From Candidatus Dormiibacterota bacterium (GTDB lineage Bacteria; Chloroflexota; Dormibacteria; Dormibacterales; Dormibacteraceae), in assembly GCA_003169845.1 (NCBI GenBank), contig PNAG01000011.1, positions 360,075 to 424,074 on the forward strand: DNA of 64,000 nt, in the 5' to 3' direction. The position numbers were made by a program, and so were the translations under genes. The notes under the pieces were generated by a model, which saw only the letters and a program-made list of their open reading frames with translations, was not told where the DNA came from and did no database searches. This document shows, one piece after another, positions 1 through 8,437 of this stretch. Position 1 is the stretch's first letter. Every line of letters starts with the position of its first letter.

Positions 1-600
1 GATGACGTAGGTGATCAGGTCCGGGTCGCAGTTCGAGTCGGTGATCGCGACGACCGGGATCTTGAGCCGGTTGGCCTCGGTCACCGCGATGTGCTCCTTG
101 CGCGGGTCGACCACGAAAAGAGCGCCCGGCAACCGCTTCATGTCGGCGATGCCGTCGAAGTGGAACATCAGCCGGTCGAGCTCGTCCGTGAGGCGCTTGG
201 CCTCCTTCTTCGACATCGACTCGAACTGGCCCTCCTGCTGCATCTTGCGCAGCTCCTGGAGGCGCTCGATGCGCTTCTTGACGGTGCTGAAGTTGGTGAG
301 CATGCCGCCCATCCAGCGGCGGTTGACGAAGTACATGCCGCAGCGGGCGGCTTCGGTCTGGATGGTTTCCTGCGCCTGCTTCTTCGTACCGACGAAGAGA
401 ACCGGCCGGCCGCTCGCCGCCACGCTGCGTGTGAAATCCCACGCTTCGTCGAGGAGCCTCACGGTCTTCTGCAGGTCGATGATGTGGATGCCGTTACGCG
501 CCGTGAAGATGTACGTCCGCATCTTCGGGTTCCAGCGGCTGGTCTGGTGTCCGAAGTGGACGCCGGCTTCCAGCAATTGCTTCAAAGTCACCTGAGCCAC
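1..600 (-). CDS. rpsB: 30S ribosomal protein S2, 3' end cut by window edge
   Basis: Encodes ribosomal protein S2 of the small subunit. The first 200 residues are present and begin with the hallmark [20 protein letters not shown], followed by the [11 protein letters not shown] and [12 protein letters not shown] segments typical of the family. The reading frame is still open at base 1, so roughly the last 40-80 residues lie outside. The GTG start at 600-598 is chosen because an AGGGAGG ribosome-binding site ends 9 nt upstream and the protein begins exactly where family members do. It is the last gene here of the comM-dprA-topA-rpsB group; tsf would be expected next outside the window. Confidence 0.97.
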   Translation of the reverse strand, partial: MAQVTLKQLLEAGVHFGHQTSRWNPKMRTYIFTARNGIHIIDLQKTVRLLDEAWDFTRSVAASGRPVLFVGTKKQAQETIQTEAARCGMYFVNRRWMGGMLTNFSTVKKRIERLQELRKMQQEGQFESMSKKEAKRLTDELDRLMFHFDGIADMKRLPGALFVVDPRKEHIAVTEANRLKIPVVAITDSNCDPDLITYVI

Positions 601-706
601 GTTCGATTGCCTCCCTGTTGATCTTCCGCCCAGTTCAAGCCTTCTTGCGAAGGACAGGGGCATTGCCCCGGGCGTGCTAACTCAGCCGGTTAGGACTGGC
701 GTTGGG

Positions 707-733
707 AGTATACCCAGGTCCGGCGCCCCCCAA
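707..733 (-). promoter_or_regulatory. candidate promoter for rpsB
   Basis: On the minus strand a TATACT -10 box lies at 712-707. A weak TTGGGG -35-like box lies at 733-728 with 15-bp spacing. Transcription would start near 700 and give a leader of about 100 nt before rpsB, long enough for S2 autoregulation. The -35 is poor, so the -10 is the main support. Confidence 0.4.
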
Positions 734-774
734 CCCGGCGCTTCGCGCCACGCTCCCCTGGCCGAGGAGGGGGT
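726..774. repeat. REP-like palindromic repeat, copy A
   Basis: A C-run is followed by a GGCGC-TTC-GCGCC hairpin (737-749) and then a CTCCCC...GAGGAGGGGG inverted motif. The same two-hairpin layout and much of the sequence recur at 7521-7567. It lies between the lipoprotein stop codon and the rpsB promoter. Confidence 0.5.
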
Positions 775-776
775 GA

Positions 777-1910
777 TTAGAGGCCGCCCGGGAAACGGCC
801 CGCGCAGACGCCGCTGGCGCTCAGGGCGGTGACGCCCGGCGTGACCTGCTTGTTGCCCGGGGTTTCGGCGGGGAACTGGATCACAGCGTCAGGCGCCAGG
901 AGGTGGTCCTCGTCGATCCAGAGGCAGGCCGCGTGCCCAGGGACTGTGGCGTACGGTCCTGGACCCAGCTGGACGATCCCGGTGGCCGCCGCAGGGGCGC
1001 CCGGCCCGGCCCCCGTGGCGAACAGGACGCTCTGGCCGGCCGGCGACACGCTGGACAAGGAGTACCCGCTACCCGTGGAGCCTGGCCCGGTCACCGACAA
1101 CACTTTCGCCGTCCAGTCGTAAAGAGTCGTCACGCCGTTTGTGTCCGTGCAACCGACCCCGGCCGCGGATGGCCAGTAGCTCAGGATGCAGTTCGTGGCC
1201 TTGATCGTCGCCATCCGCGTCGCGCTCGAGGCGTTTGCAACGTGCCACTCAAGGGGGGTCAGCCCGGCCGGCTCGAACGTGCAGGCCGGGAGCACCGCCA
1301 GCACCAGCGCTCCCTGGTGCCAACCCATCGGCCACAGCGTCGTTCCGGCCTTCGGCGTCGTGGCGGTGTAGATGTCGGTGTGGTGGCCGCCACCATGCAG
1401 GTCTTCGACATACAGCCGCTGGCCGATCGAGCTCGCACTGGAAAAATCCTCGACCAGGACGGCAATCCGCTGATCGTCGGGACTGACCGAGAAGAAGCTG
1501 ATCGTCGTGGGGCCGCCCGGCACCGTGGTCACGTCGGCCGCGCTGGCCGGAGGGACGACCATCTTGATCTTGGTGTCACCATCTCGGAAGTAGACCGCAT
1601 CGGTGGTGGCGGAGACCGGCGGTTCGAGGACCGCGGCGTCATGGGAAGCCGAGCAGAACTGGACCGAAGGCGTGGCCAGCGACACCGTCGCCGTGACCGT
1701 CGCGTCCGGCTTGACGAGCTGCAGGGTGCCGGCGGAAAGGATCAGACCGTATGTCCCTGTGAGCGCCACTGCACTTGGCGAGGCGGAGGCCGCGACCGAA
1801 GCGGTCGGCGAAGCGGAAGCGGTGGCGGCCGGCGAGTGAGAACTGGACGACCCGCCCCCGCACGAGAGCACCAGCAGAGCAGTGGACAGGAGAATCGCGC
1901 CGCGGCGCAT
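777..1910 (-). CDS. secreted Ser/Ala-rich lipoprotein with predicted beta-propeller body
   Basis: Protein of 377 aa with a signal peptide (RRGAILLSTALLVLSC) ending in a lipobox-type Cys, so probably lipid-anchored outside the membrane. A Ser/Ala/Pro linker of about 35 residues follows. The body has repeated strands of TolB/WD40-like character (AVLEPPV, RIAVLVEDF, LVLAVLPAC, VLFATGAG). No catalytic motif is seen and the function is unknown. The ATG at 1910 is preferred over the TTG at 1919 because a TAGAGT -10 box sits 8 nt upstream of it, implying a leaderless message. It lies just downstream of topA but seems to have its own promoter. Confidence 0.7.
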   Translation of the reverse strand: MRRGAILLSTALLVLSCGGGSSSSHSPAATASASPTASVAASASPSAVALTGTYGLILSAGTLQLVKPDATVTATVSLATPSVQFCSASHDAAVLEPPVSATTDAVYFRDGDTKIKMVVPPASAADVTTVPGGPTTISFFSVSPDDQRIAVLVEDFSSASSIGQRLYVEDLHGGGHHTDIYTATTPKAGTTLWPMGWHQGALVLAVLPACTFEPAGLTPLEWHVANASSATRMATIKATNCILSYWPSAAGVGCTDTNGVTTLYDWTAKVLSVTGPGSTGSGYSLSSVSPAGQSVLFATGAGPGAPAAATGIVQLGPGPYATVPGHAACLWIDEDHLLAPDAVIQFPAETPGNKQVTPGVTALSASGVCAGRFPGGL

Positions 1911-1918
1911 AAGGCGCA

Positions 1919-1924
1919 ACTCTA
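1919..1924 (-). promoter_or_regulatory. -10 box of leaderless lipoprotein gene
   Basis: TAGAGT on the minus strand, 8 nt before the ATG at 1910. Its position matches the TANNNT-before-start pattern seen at nine other genes in this window. Confidence 0.45.
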
Positions 1925-1938
1925 AGGCCGCGTGGGCT

Positions 1939-4212
1939 TTACGAGGCTTCTTTCTTTACGCCCTTGGGCCCGGGGCAGGCCGGATAGTCCGAGCAAGACT
2001 TGAACATTCCGTACCGTCCACGGCGCTCGACCAGCGGCTTGCCGCAGATCGGGCAGGGCTCATCCAGGAGCTTCGGTCCCTGGCCCGGCTTGCCGTCCTT
2101 GCCGATGTTGGCGCGGTACTTGCACTCGGGGTAACGGGAGCACGCGACGAAGGGCCCGTACCTGCCGGTCCTTTCCACGAGTTGCCCCTCCTCGCACTGC
2201 GGGCACTTCTCCCCCGTCGGCTTGGCCTCGCTCTGCGCCGCATCGCGCTTGATGTACTTGCAGTCCGGGTATCCCGAGCAGCCGATGAACTCGCCATACC
2301 TGCCGGTGCGCAGCTGCAGCGGCTTGCCGCAGGTCGGGCACATCTCCTCCAGCAGCTTCGGCTGCGGCGCCTCGCCCTCGGGCGTCAGCGCCCGGCGGAA
2401 CTTGCACTTTGGGTATCGCGAACAGCCCATGAAGGGTCCGTACCGGCTCGCCTTGCGGACGAGGTGTCCCTCGTTGCACAGCGGGCAGACCTCGTCGGTG
2501 TCGGCCGGCGTGGCCTCCTCCGCGGCGGTGAGCATCTGCTGCAGCGGGCCGTAAAAGTCGCTGACGACGGGCACCCATTCCTCGCTGCCCTTTTCGACCT
2601 CGTCGAGCCGCTTTTCGAGCGTTGCGGTGTAGCCGTCGTCCGAGATGCTCTTGAAGTGGTCGACCATGATGGTGTTCACCGCCTCACCGATGGGAGTCGG
2701 GTGCAGGCGTCGCTCCTTTATCTCCACATAACCGTGGTCTTTCGTGATGGTCTGAACGATTGGCGCGTAGGTGGAGGGTCGGCCGATGCCGCGCTGCTCG
2801 AGCTCGCGGATGAGCGTCGCCTCGGAGTAGCGCGGTGGCGGCTGGCTGAAGTGCTGCTCCGGCTTGATGCCGTGGTAGTCGAGGTCCTCGCCATTAGACA
2901 GCTCAGGGAGGTCGGTCTCTCCGTTCTCCTCTCGCGGCCAGACCTTGTAGAAGCCGTCGAAGGCCAGGACCGAGCCGTTGGCGCGAAAGATGTACTCGCC
3001 ACCCTCGATCTCGACCTGCGTCTGGTCGTACACAGCCGGCGCCATACGGCTCGACACGAAGCGCCTCCAGATGAGGTCGTAGAGCTTGAATTGGTCGGCG
3101 CTGAGGTATTGCCGGATCGATTCGGGTGTGCGGGTGACGTCGGTGGGCCGGATCGCCTCGTGTGCGTCCTGGGCGCCTGGGCTGGCCTTGACCACCCTCG
3201 CTGCGCCAACGTACTTCTCGCCCTGCTTCTCCTTGATCCAGGCCTTGACCCGGGTATCGGCTTCGTCGGAGATCCGTGTCGAGTCCGTGCGCATGTATGT
3301 GATCAAACCAGTCGATCCATCACTGATCTCGACGCCTTCGTACAACTGCTGGGCGATGCGCATTGTGTTGCTGGGCCGGAAACGGAGGCGGCTCGATGCG
3401 TCTTGTTGAAGGGTGGAGGTGATGTAGGGAGGATTCGAGCTTTTGGTCCGGCGCTTCTTGTCCACGCCCAGGACCCGGTATGTCGCGCCTTCGAGCGCGT
3501 GAAGGATCACGTCGGCCTCGGCCTGTGTCTTGACCTCAATCTTGGGCTCAGCGTCAGCACTTCCAGCCACGTTTCTTGGGCGGTTGAGGCGGGCCAGGAA
3601 TCGACGCTCGTCGGCGAGCTTCGAGAGTTCTGCATCGATCGTCCACGACTCGACCGGGACGAACTTGCGGATCTCCTCCTCGCGGTCGACCACGAGCCGC
3701 AGGGCGACCGAAGAGACGCGCCCGGCGCCGATTCCCTTCTGCACCTTCGCCCACAAGAACGGGCTCAGCCGGAAGCCGACCAGCCGGTCGACCACGCGGC
3801 GCGCCTGTTGTGCATTGACCAGGCGCATGTCGATTTCCCGCGGAGACTCCAGCGCCTTGCGAACAGCCTCTGAGGTGATCTCGTGGAACTCGATGCGCTT
3901 CGGCGACCGCAGGTTGAGCACCTCGGACAAATGCCAGGCGATCGCCTCGCCCTCGCGATCCGGGTCGGAGGCCAGGATGACGCCGCTCCCGTCCTTCTTG
4001 ACCGCCGATCGCAGCTCGTTGATCGTCTTCCGGCGGCTCTCGACCACCTCGTAGTGCGGCTTGAAGCCGGCCTCGACGTCCACCCCCATCTGCTTTCCGG
4101 GCAGGTCGCGGACGTGGCCCATCGAGGCGAGGACATCGAAACGGTCACCTAAAAACCGCTTCAAAGTCTTCGCCTTGGCCGGCGACTCGACGATGATCAG
4201 CCCTTCTGACAC
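1939..4212 (-). CDS. topA: DNA topoisomerase I (type IA) with four zinc ribbons
   Basis: 757 aa. Relaxes negatively supercoiled DNA through a 5'-phosphotyrosine intermediate. The N-terminal Toprim domain carries LIIVESPAKAKT (5-16) and the acidic DPDRE (83-87). The catalytic tyrosine is Tyr306 in GLITYMRTDS. From about residue 570 to the end there are four topoisomerase zinc ribbons of the form CPxC...CSxYPxC, one more than in E. coli TopA. The GTG start at 4212 follows an AGAAGG ribosome-binding site. It follows comM and dprA in the same direction, in the conserved dprA-topA order. Confidence 0.97.
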   Translation of the reverse strand: MSEGLIIVESPAKAKTLKRFLGDRFDVLASMGHVRDLPGKQMGVDVEAGFKPHYEVVESRRKTINELRSAVKKDGSGVILASDPDREGEAIAWHLSEVLNLRSPKRIEFHEITSEAVRKALESPREIDMRLVNAQQARRVVDRLVGFRLSPFLWAKVQKGIGAGRVSSVALRLVVDREEEIRKFVPVESWTIDAELSKLADERRFLARLNRPRNVAGSADAEPKIEVKTQAEADVILHALEGATYRVLGVDKKRRTKSSNPPYITSTLQQDASSRLRFRPSNTMRIAQQLYEGVEISDGSTGLITYMRTDSTRISDEADTRVKAWIKEKQGEKYVGAARVVKASPGAQDAHEAIRPTDVTRTPESIRQYLSADQFKLYDLIWRRFVSSRMAPAVYDQTQVEIEGGEYIFRANGSVLAFDGFYKVWPREENGETDLPELSNGEDLDYHGIKPEQHFSQPPPRYSEATLIRELEQRGIGRPSTYAPIVQTITKDHGYVEIKERRLHPTPIGEAVNTIMVDHFKSISDDGYTATLEKRLDEVEKGSEEWVPVVSDFYGPLQQMLTAAEEATPADTDEVCPLCNEGHLVRKASRYGPFMGCSRYPKCKFRRALTPEGEAPQPKLLEEMCPTCGKPLQLRTGRYGEFIGCSGYPDCKYIKRDAAQSEAKPTGEKCPQCEEGQLVERTGRYGPFVACSRYPECKYRANIGKDGKPGQGPKLLDEPCPICGKPLVERRGRYGMFKSCSDYPACPGPKGVKKEAS

Positions 4213-4275
4213 AGCACCTTCTTTATTCCCAATTCAGGCCGTTTCTTCCCTCAGCCTGCTTCTGGGCGGCGAATC

Positions 4276-5121
4276 CTACGCTGGTTTCTTGCCCTTGCGC
4301 AATGCCCGAACGTATCCGTCGTGGTGACGGCGCACAGCGCCGTCGAGCTCGAGCGCCGTCAGCCGGCCAAGCACCTCGGCGACCGGGAGCTGCAGTTTGC
4401 GGGAGATCTCGGCGGCGCTCATAGCCAGCACGTCCGAGAGGTGGGAAACGATGCCGTCACGGCCTGGAAGGGCGGCGACGCCCAGTCGCTGGGGCGCCGA
4501 AAGCGGGTCATCCAGGACCTCCTGGGTCGCCCCCAAAGCGGCCAGCACGTCGCGAGCGTTCTGCACCAGGGCAGCCCCGTCGCGGATCAACCCATGCGTG
4601 CCCACCGATAAAGGCGAGAACACGCTGCCGGGCACGGCCATCACCTCTTTATGGAGGTCGAGCGCGGCGTCGGCGGTGATCAGGGCTCCCGAACCCTGGG
4701 CGGCCTCAACCACGACCACCACGTCCGACAGGGCGGCCATCGTCCAGTTGCGCGCTGGAAAGTTGTGCCGCCGAGGCGTGGTGCCGTCGGGGAACTGGCT
4801 CACCAGCGCGCCGCCCCCGGCGAGGATCTCTTCCGCCAGCTGTGCGTGGGAAGCGGGATAGACGACGTCCACCCCCGTGCCCATGACGGCGACGGTGACT
4901 CCGCCACCGAGCAGCGCGCCTCGATGCGCCGCGGCATCGATGCCGAGAGCCAGGCCGCTGATGACGATCACACCGGCTCGGGCGAGGTCCGCGCCGAGCT
5001 GCTCGGCGACCGCTTCGCCGTAGGGCGATGGGCGGCGCGATCCCACGATGGCGGCTCGCGGGCCTTCGGGCGGTGGCCAGCGCCCGCGGGTTCGGAGGCC
5101 GGCTTCCTCAGGCCGCGACAT
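4276..5121 (-). CDS. dprA: DNA processing protein DprA, short N-terminus
   Basis: 281 aa. DprA loads RecA onto incoming single-stranded DNA during natural transformation. The Rossmann-like core is intact: AAIVGSRRPSPYG near residue 25, VISGLALGIDAAAHRGAL near 55, and SGALITADAALD. A C-terminal winged-helix-like tail (ISRKLQLPVAEVLGRLTALE) follows. The usual N-terminal SAM/HhH region of about 70 residues is missing, so the protein starts almost directly at the core. The start lies inside comM (14-nt overlap), indicating translational coupling. topA follows. An alternative non-ATG start further upstream inside comM cannot be excluded. Confidence 0.93.
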   Translation of the reverse strand: MSRPEEAGLRTRGRWPPPEGPRAAIVGSRRPSPYGEAVAEQLGADLARAGVIVISGLALGIDAAAHRGALLGGGVTVAVMGTGVDVVYPASHAQLAEEILAGGGALVSQFPDGTTPRRHNFPARNWTMAALSDVVVVVEAAQGSGALITADAALDLHKEVMAVPGSVFSPLSVGTHGLIRDGAALVQNARDVLAALGATQEVLDDPLSAPQRLGVAALPGRDGIVSHLSDVLAMSAAEISRKLQLPVAEVLGRLTALELDGAVRRHHDGYVRALRKGKKPA

Positions 5122-6619
5122 CTTGAAGCCGGTAGCCGAGCGCCTCGAGGATGTGCTGCTCTCCGATCTGCTCCGAGCCGTCGAGGTCTGCCGACGTCCG
5201 CGCCACCCTCCATGCGCGATGGAACCCGCGAGCAGTCAATCCTCTCTGCTCGGCCCAGCGCTCGAGCGTCCGCCGCGAGGCGGGTTCCAGCCCGGCGAGC
5301 TTGCGCAGGCGCGCGGGCTTCAGCTGGGCGTTGAGGCAGTCCTGGCGGTCGAGCTGACGCCGGCGGGCCGCCACGACGCGTTCGCGCACGGCAGATGAAC
5401 CCTCGCCCGTGGGCTCCGAGGCCAGCGTTTCGAGCTTGACCCGCCGGACCGCGACCTTCAGGTCGATCCGGTCCAGCAGCGGGCCGGAAAGCCGGCGTTG
5501 GTAGGAGTCGATGCCACCCGGCGTGCAGCGGCAGCTGCGGATCGGGTCTCCGGCCCAGCCACACGGGCACGGGTTGGTTGCGGCGACGAGGGTGAACCTG
5601 GCGGGATACGACACAGATCCAGCGGACCTCGTGATGGTGACCCGCCCGCTCTCGAGGGGTTGGCGCAGCGCCTGGAGGACCGGCGACTGGAACTCAGCTA
5701 GCTCGTCGAGAAACAGGACGCCGTGATGGGCCCTGCTGATCTCGCCCGGCTGCGCAAGCCCGGTACCCCCACCGATCAAACCGGCCATGGAGACTCCGTG
5801 ATGCGGCGCGCGAAACGGGCGCGTCCAGTCCAGCGGGCTGTGGCCGGGCAGCTCGCCGAGCAGGCTCCTGACCTGCGCCACCTCGAGGGCCTCCTCGAGC
5901 TCGAGGGACGGAAGGATGCCCGGCAGGCAGCGTGCGAGCATCGTCTTTCCGGCGCCCGGCGGCCCGCTCAAGAGCAGATGGTGGCCGCCCGCCGCCGCGA
6001 TCTCCAGCGCTCGTCTGCCCTCCTCCTGCCCGTGAACCTCGGCGAGGTCGTGCTCCGTCGCCGGCGGCTCGGCGGCTGCAGAGGCCCCGCCGTGCGAGAA
6101 GGGCTGGATCTGCGTCACGCCGAGCAGATGGTCGACCACCGCCTTGAGGTTGGCGCAAGGGATGACGGCCAGGCACTCGACCAGCGCCGCCTCCGCCGCA
6201 TCGGCTTCGGGGACGAAGACGCGCTCGTATCCGAGCCTGCGCAATCCCAGCGCGGCCACGAGCACCCCGTCGACGTGGCGGACGGCGCCGTCGAGAGCGA
6301 GCTCGCCCAAGAACGCCGTGTGCGGCGGTGGCTTCTTGCCGGCACGGGCCAGCGCGATGGCGACGGCGATCGGCAGGTCCAGGCGGCTTCCTTCCTTGCG
6401 CAGCTCGGCCGGCGCCAGGTTGACGGTCAGGCGCTGACCGGGAAACTCCAGCCCGCTGTTCTTGATCGCGGAGCGCACTCGTTCGCGCGCCTCCTTGACC
6501 GACGTGGCGGCCAGGCCGACCAGGAGGAACTTCGTGTCCCCATGGCCGATGTCCGCCTGGACCTCGACGCCGCGTACGTCAAAGCCGGCGAGGGTGCAGG
6601 AGTCGACGGCGCCAAGCAC
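5108..6619 (-). CDS. comM: YifB/ComM-family Mg-chelatase-like AAA+ ATPase
   Basis: 503 aa. ComM is a hexameric helicase that helps branch migration when transforming DNA is integrated. The N-terminal ChlI-like domain (1-165) is followed by DLAEVHGQEEGRRALEIAA, Walker A GPPGAGKT (219-226) and Walker B VLFLDELAEF (301-310). A CPCGW...CRC cysteine cluster and a C-terminal Mg-chelatase domain follow. The GTG start at 6619 is supported by a TAGCCT -10 box six nt upstream, suggesting a leaderless transcript. It overlaps dprA and begins the comM-dprA-topA group. Confidence 0.96.
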   Translation of the reverse strand: MLGAVDSCTLAGFDVRGVEVQADIGHGDTKFLLVGLAATSVKEARERVRSAIKNSGLEFPGQRLTVNLAPAELRKEGSRLDLPIAVAIALARAGKKPPPHTAFLGELALDGAVRHVDGVLVAALGLRRLGYERVFVPEADAAEAALVECLAVIPCANLKAVVDHLLGVTQIQPFSHGGASAAAEPPATEHDLAEVHGQEEGRRALEIAAAGGHHLLLSGPPGAGKTMLARCLPGILPSLELEEALEVAQVRSLLGELPGHSPLDWTRPFRAPHHGVSMAGLIGGGTGLAQPGEISRAHHGVLFLDELAEFQSPVLQALRQPLESGRVTITRSAGSVSYPARFTLVAATNPCPCGWAGDPIRSCRCTPGGIDSYQRRLSGPLLDRIDLKVAVRRVKLETLASEPTGEGSSAVRERVVAARRRQLDRQDCLNAQLKPARLRKLAGLEPASRRTLERWAEQRGLTARGFHRAWRVARTSADLDGSEQIGEQHILEALGYRLQDVAA

Positions 6620-6625
6620 CGGTCG

Positions 6626-6631
6626 AGGCTA
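6626..6631 (-). promoter_or_regulatory. -10 box of leaderless comM
   Basis: TAGCCT on the minus strand, 6 nt before the comM GTG. It fits the TANNNT pattern shared by several genes in the window. Confidence 0.4.
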
Positions 6632-6663
6632 CTGACCGGGAGGATGGATTTCAGCCCAGCCTG

Positions 6664-7512
6664 TTAAGACTCCAGGAAGTCCGCCACCTCGCCATGGAAT
6701 GTTTGGGGCTGCTCGACGTAGACCATGTGACCCGCGTCGCCGACGATCAGGTGGCGGGACACGCGAATCGCGGCGCTCATCTCAGCGCCGCACTGCGGAC
6801 CGCAGATGAAGTCCTCGTCTCCATTGATCACCAACGTCGGGGCTGTGATGTTGGGAAGGCTGCCGCGCAGGTCGAACGTGGAGAAGATCTCCTCGTTGAA
6901 AAGCCGCAGCGTGTCAGCGTTGAGTTTGTCGGACCTGATGGTGTCCACGTAGCCGGCCTCCACCGGTCCGTAGTGCGCGAAATAGAACGGCATCTCACGA
7001 AAGACGAGCTGGGCAAGCTCCTGATCGGTGCGGAACTTTCCGTCCTGCTCCTCTTCCAGGGCAGCGGCGGCATCCGGGTACCAGGGCTGGCCCGACCTCT
7101 TGTCCATGCCGGCCTTCATCGCTGCGTCCTGCTCCGGTCCGAACCGCGCAAGGGTTGATGCCAGCACCAGCCTGCTCACCCGACCTGGATGTTTTGCAGC
7201 GTATGCCTGCGCCACCATGCCGCCATGGGAAAAGCCCATCAGAAGCATCCGCTCGAGACCCAGGTGGTCGCGCAGCTCCTCGAGGTCCGAGACGTAGTCG
7301 TCGATCTGGTAGGCGCGAGGGTCTGAAGGGCGGTCGGATCCGCCGGTGCCTCGCGGATTGAGCATGATCAGGGTGAACCGCTCCCACAGCCCGGCGAGGT
7401 CACCAAACTCGGCGGAGGAGAAGCCCGGCCCTCCCGGATGGCAGACCAGCACAGGCCCGGTGCCGAGCTTCTTGTAGGTGAGCTTTCTACCGTCCGAGGT
7501 GTTGAATTTCAC
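6664..7512 (-). CDS. alpha/beta hydrolase, proline-iminopeptidase-like
   Basis: 282 aa alpha/beta-hydrolase fold enzyme, probably cytoplasmic. The oxyanion segment HPGGPGFSS precedes LNPRGTGGSDRP. The nucleophile elbow is GFSHGG, the acid is in NGDEDFICGP and the His in GDAGHMVYVEQP, so the triad is complete. The HPGGPG and PRGTGGSDR motifs are typical of proline iminopeptidases and related small-molecule hydrolases (peptidase family S33), but the substrate cannot be read from sequence. The GTG start at 7512 has a weak purine-rich site upstream. It lies downstream of the metallo-beta-lactamase gene in the same direction, 64 nt away. Confidence 0.85.
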   Translation of the reverse strand: MKFNTSDGRKLTYKKLGTGPVLVCHPGGPGFSSAEFGDLAGLWERFTLIMLNPRGTGGSDRPSDPRAYQIDDYVSDLEELRDHLGLERMLLMGFSHGGMVAQAYAAKHPGRVSRLVLASTLARFGPEQDAAMKAGMDKRSGQPWYPDAAAALEEEQDGKFRTDQELAQLVFREMPFYFAHYGPVEAGYVDTIRSDKLNADTLRLFNEEIFSTFDLRGSLPNITAPTLVINGDEDFICGPQCGAEMSAAIRVSRHLIVGDAGHMVYVEQPQTFHGEVADFLES

Positions 7513-7520
7513 GTCCGCGT

Positions 7521-7567
7521 CCCCCCACCCGGCGCCATGCGCCGACCTCCCCCTGACGGGGGAGGTG
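7521..7567. repeat. REP-like palindromic repeat, copy B
   Basis: A C-run, then GGCGC-CAT-GCGCC, then a perfect 9-bp stem ACCTCCCCC-TGAC-GGGGGAGGT (7545-7566). The layout matches copy A at 726-774. It lies between the metallo-beta-lactamase stop and the hydrolase start. Confidence 0.5.
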
Positions 7568-7576
7568 AAAGGAATT

Positions 7577-8416
7577 TCATGTGAGACCTGGTTCCGGGGT
7601 CCACCGAGCGCCGGCCTCCAGGTAGCCCGCCGGTTGCTCCGGTTCGTGGCTCAAGACCAGCAGCCAGCGGTGCTTCTCCGCCTCATCGAACAGCCGGGCC
7701 TTCTGCTCGAAGACGCGCAGTGGCTCGAGGTCGGCGGCCATGTTCCAGGGCACCTTGAGGTGCGGCGCCTGAGGCACGAGGTCGCCCGTGACCGCGCATG
7801 CCAGCTCGCCCGAGCGCAACACCAGCACCTGGCTCCCGGGCGTATGGCCGCCGACGTGGCGAACGTGCACGCCGGGCATCACCTCGGCGTCTCCGTCCAG
7901 GAACTCCACCAGCTTGTTGCCGTCATCGAGCGGCGTGAAGTCGTCGTGGATGTAGCCGGACTGGCTGCGGACGTCCGGATGGAGCGCGAAATCCCACTCC
8001 GTGCGCTGGATGAAGTGGCACGCGTTCTTGAATGTCAGCTCCAGCCCGCCCCGTTCATCGCGGCGCGTGAGCCCCCCGGCATGGTCCCAGTGGAGATGCG
8101 TTGTGATCACCGCATCGACCTCGTCGGGCCGGATGCCCAGGCGCTGGAGTGAATGGAGCAACCCCTCGGGCTCCCGCAGCGCAATCTGCTGGGCTCGCTT
8201 CTCGCTGAGCTTCGTGCCGATGCCCGTCTCGCAGACGATGACGCGGCCGTTGATGCGTGCGATGAGGCATACGCACGCGCACTCGATCATGTTGTTCTCG
8301 TCGGCGGGCTTCTGCTTTTGCCACAGCACCTTCGGCACCACGCCGAACATCAGTCCCCCGTCTGCCTTCCAGCGACCTGAGATCAGTAGGTGAAGCTCGA
8401 AGTCGCCCAGCTGCAT
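7577..8416 (-). CDS. metallo-beta-lactamase fold hydrolase
   Basis: 279 aa. The zinc-binding signature THLHWDHAGG is present, with a downstream His in HVGGHTPGSQ, the bridging Asp in AVTGDLVP and a C-terminal LSHEPE. This layout is typical of quorum-quenching lactonase-like and general MBL hydrolases (family PF00753); the substrate is unknown. The same frame stays open to 9025, but that extension is antisense to the ABC gene. The start is set at ATG 8416, where the protein begins with a natural beta-strand (MQLGDFELHLL). Only 21 bp separate this start from the divergent ABC gene. Confidence 0.88.
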   Translation of the reverse strand: MQLGDFELHLLISGRWKADGGLMFGVVPKVLWQKQKPADENNMIECACVCLIARINGRVIVCETGIGTKLSEKRAQQIALREPEGLLHSLQRLGIRPDEVDAVITTHLHWDHAGGLTRRDERGGLELTFKNACHFIQRTEWDFALHPDVRSQSGYIHDDFTPLDDGNKLVEFLDGDAEVMPGVHVRHVGGHTPGSQVLVLRSGELACAVTGDLVPQAPHLKVPWNMAADLEPLRVFEQKARLFDEAEKHRWLLVLSHEPEQPAGYLEAGARWTPEPGLT

Positions 8417-8421
8417 GCGGC

Positions 8422-8427
8422 TACTAT
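8422..8427 (+). promoter_or_regulatory. -10-like box in a 21-bp divergent promoter
   Basis: TACTAT lies 10 nt before the ABC start at 8438. Read on the other strand, the same bases give CATAGT six nt before the MBL start at 8416. There is no room for ribosome-binding sites plus separate promoters, so both genes may use one overlapping promoter and near-leaderless mRNAs. Confidence 0.35.
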
Positions 8428-8437
8428 GCTGCGCGAA

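Noticed and set aside
1882..3873. 663-codon open frame on the plus strand across topA
   Set aside because: It is fully antisense to topA, whose domains are unmistakable; the antisense protein is Leu/Arg/Asp-rich without any family motif, as expected for a GC-rich shadow frame.
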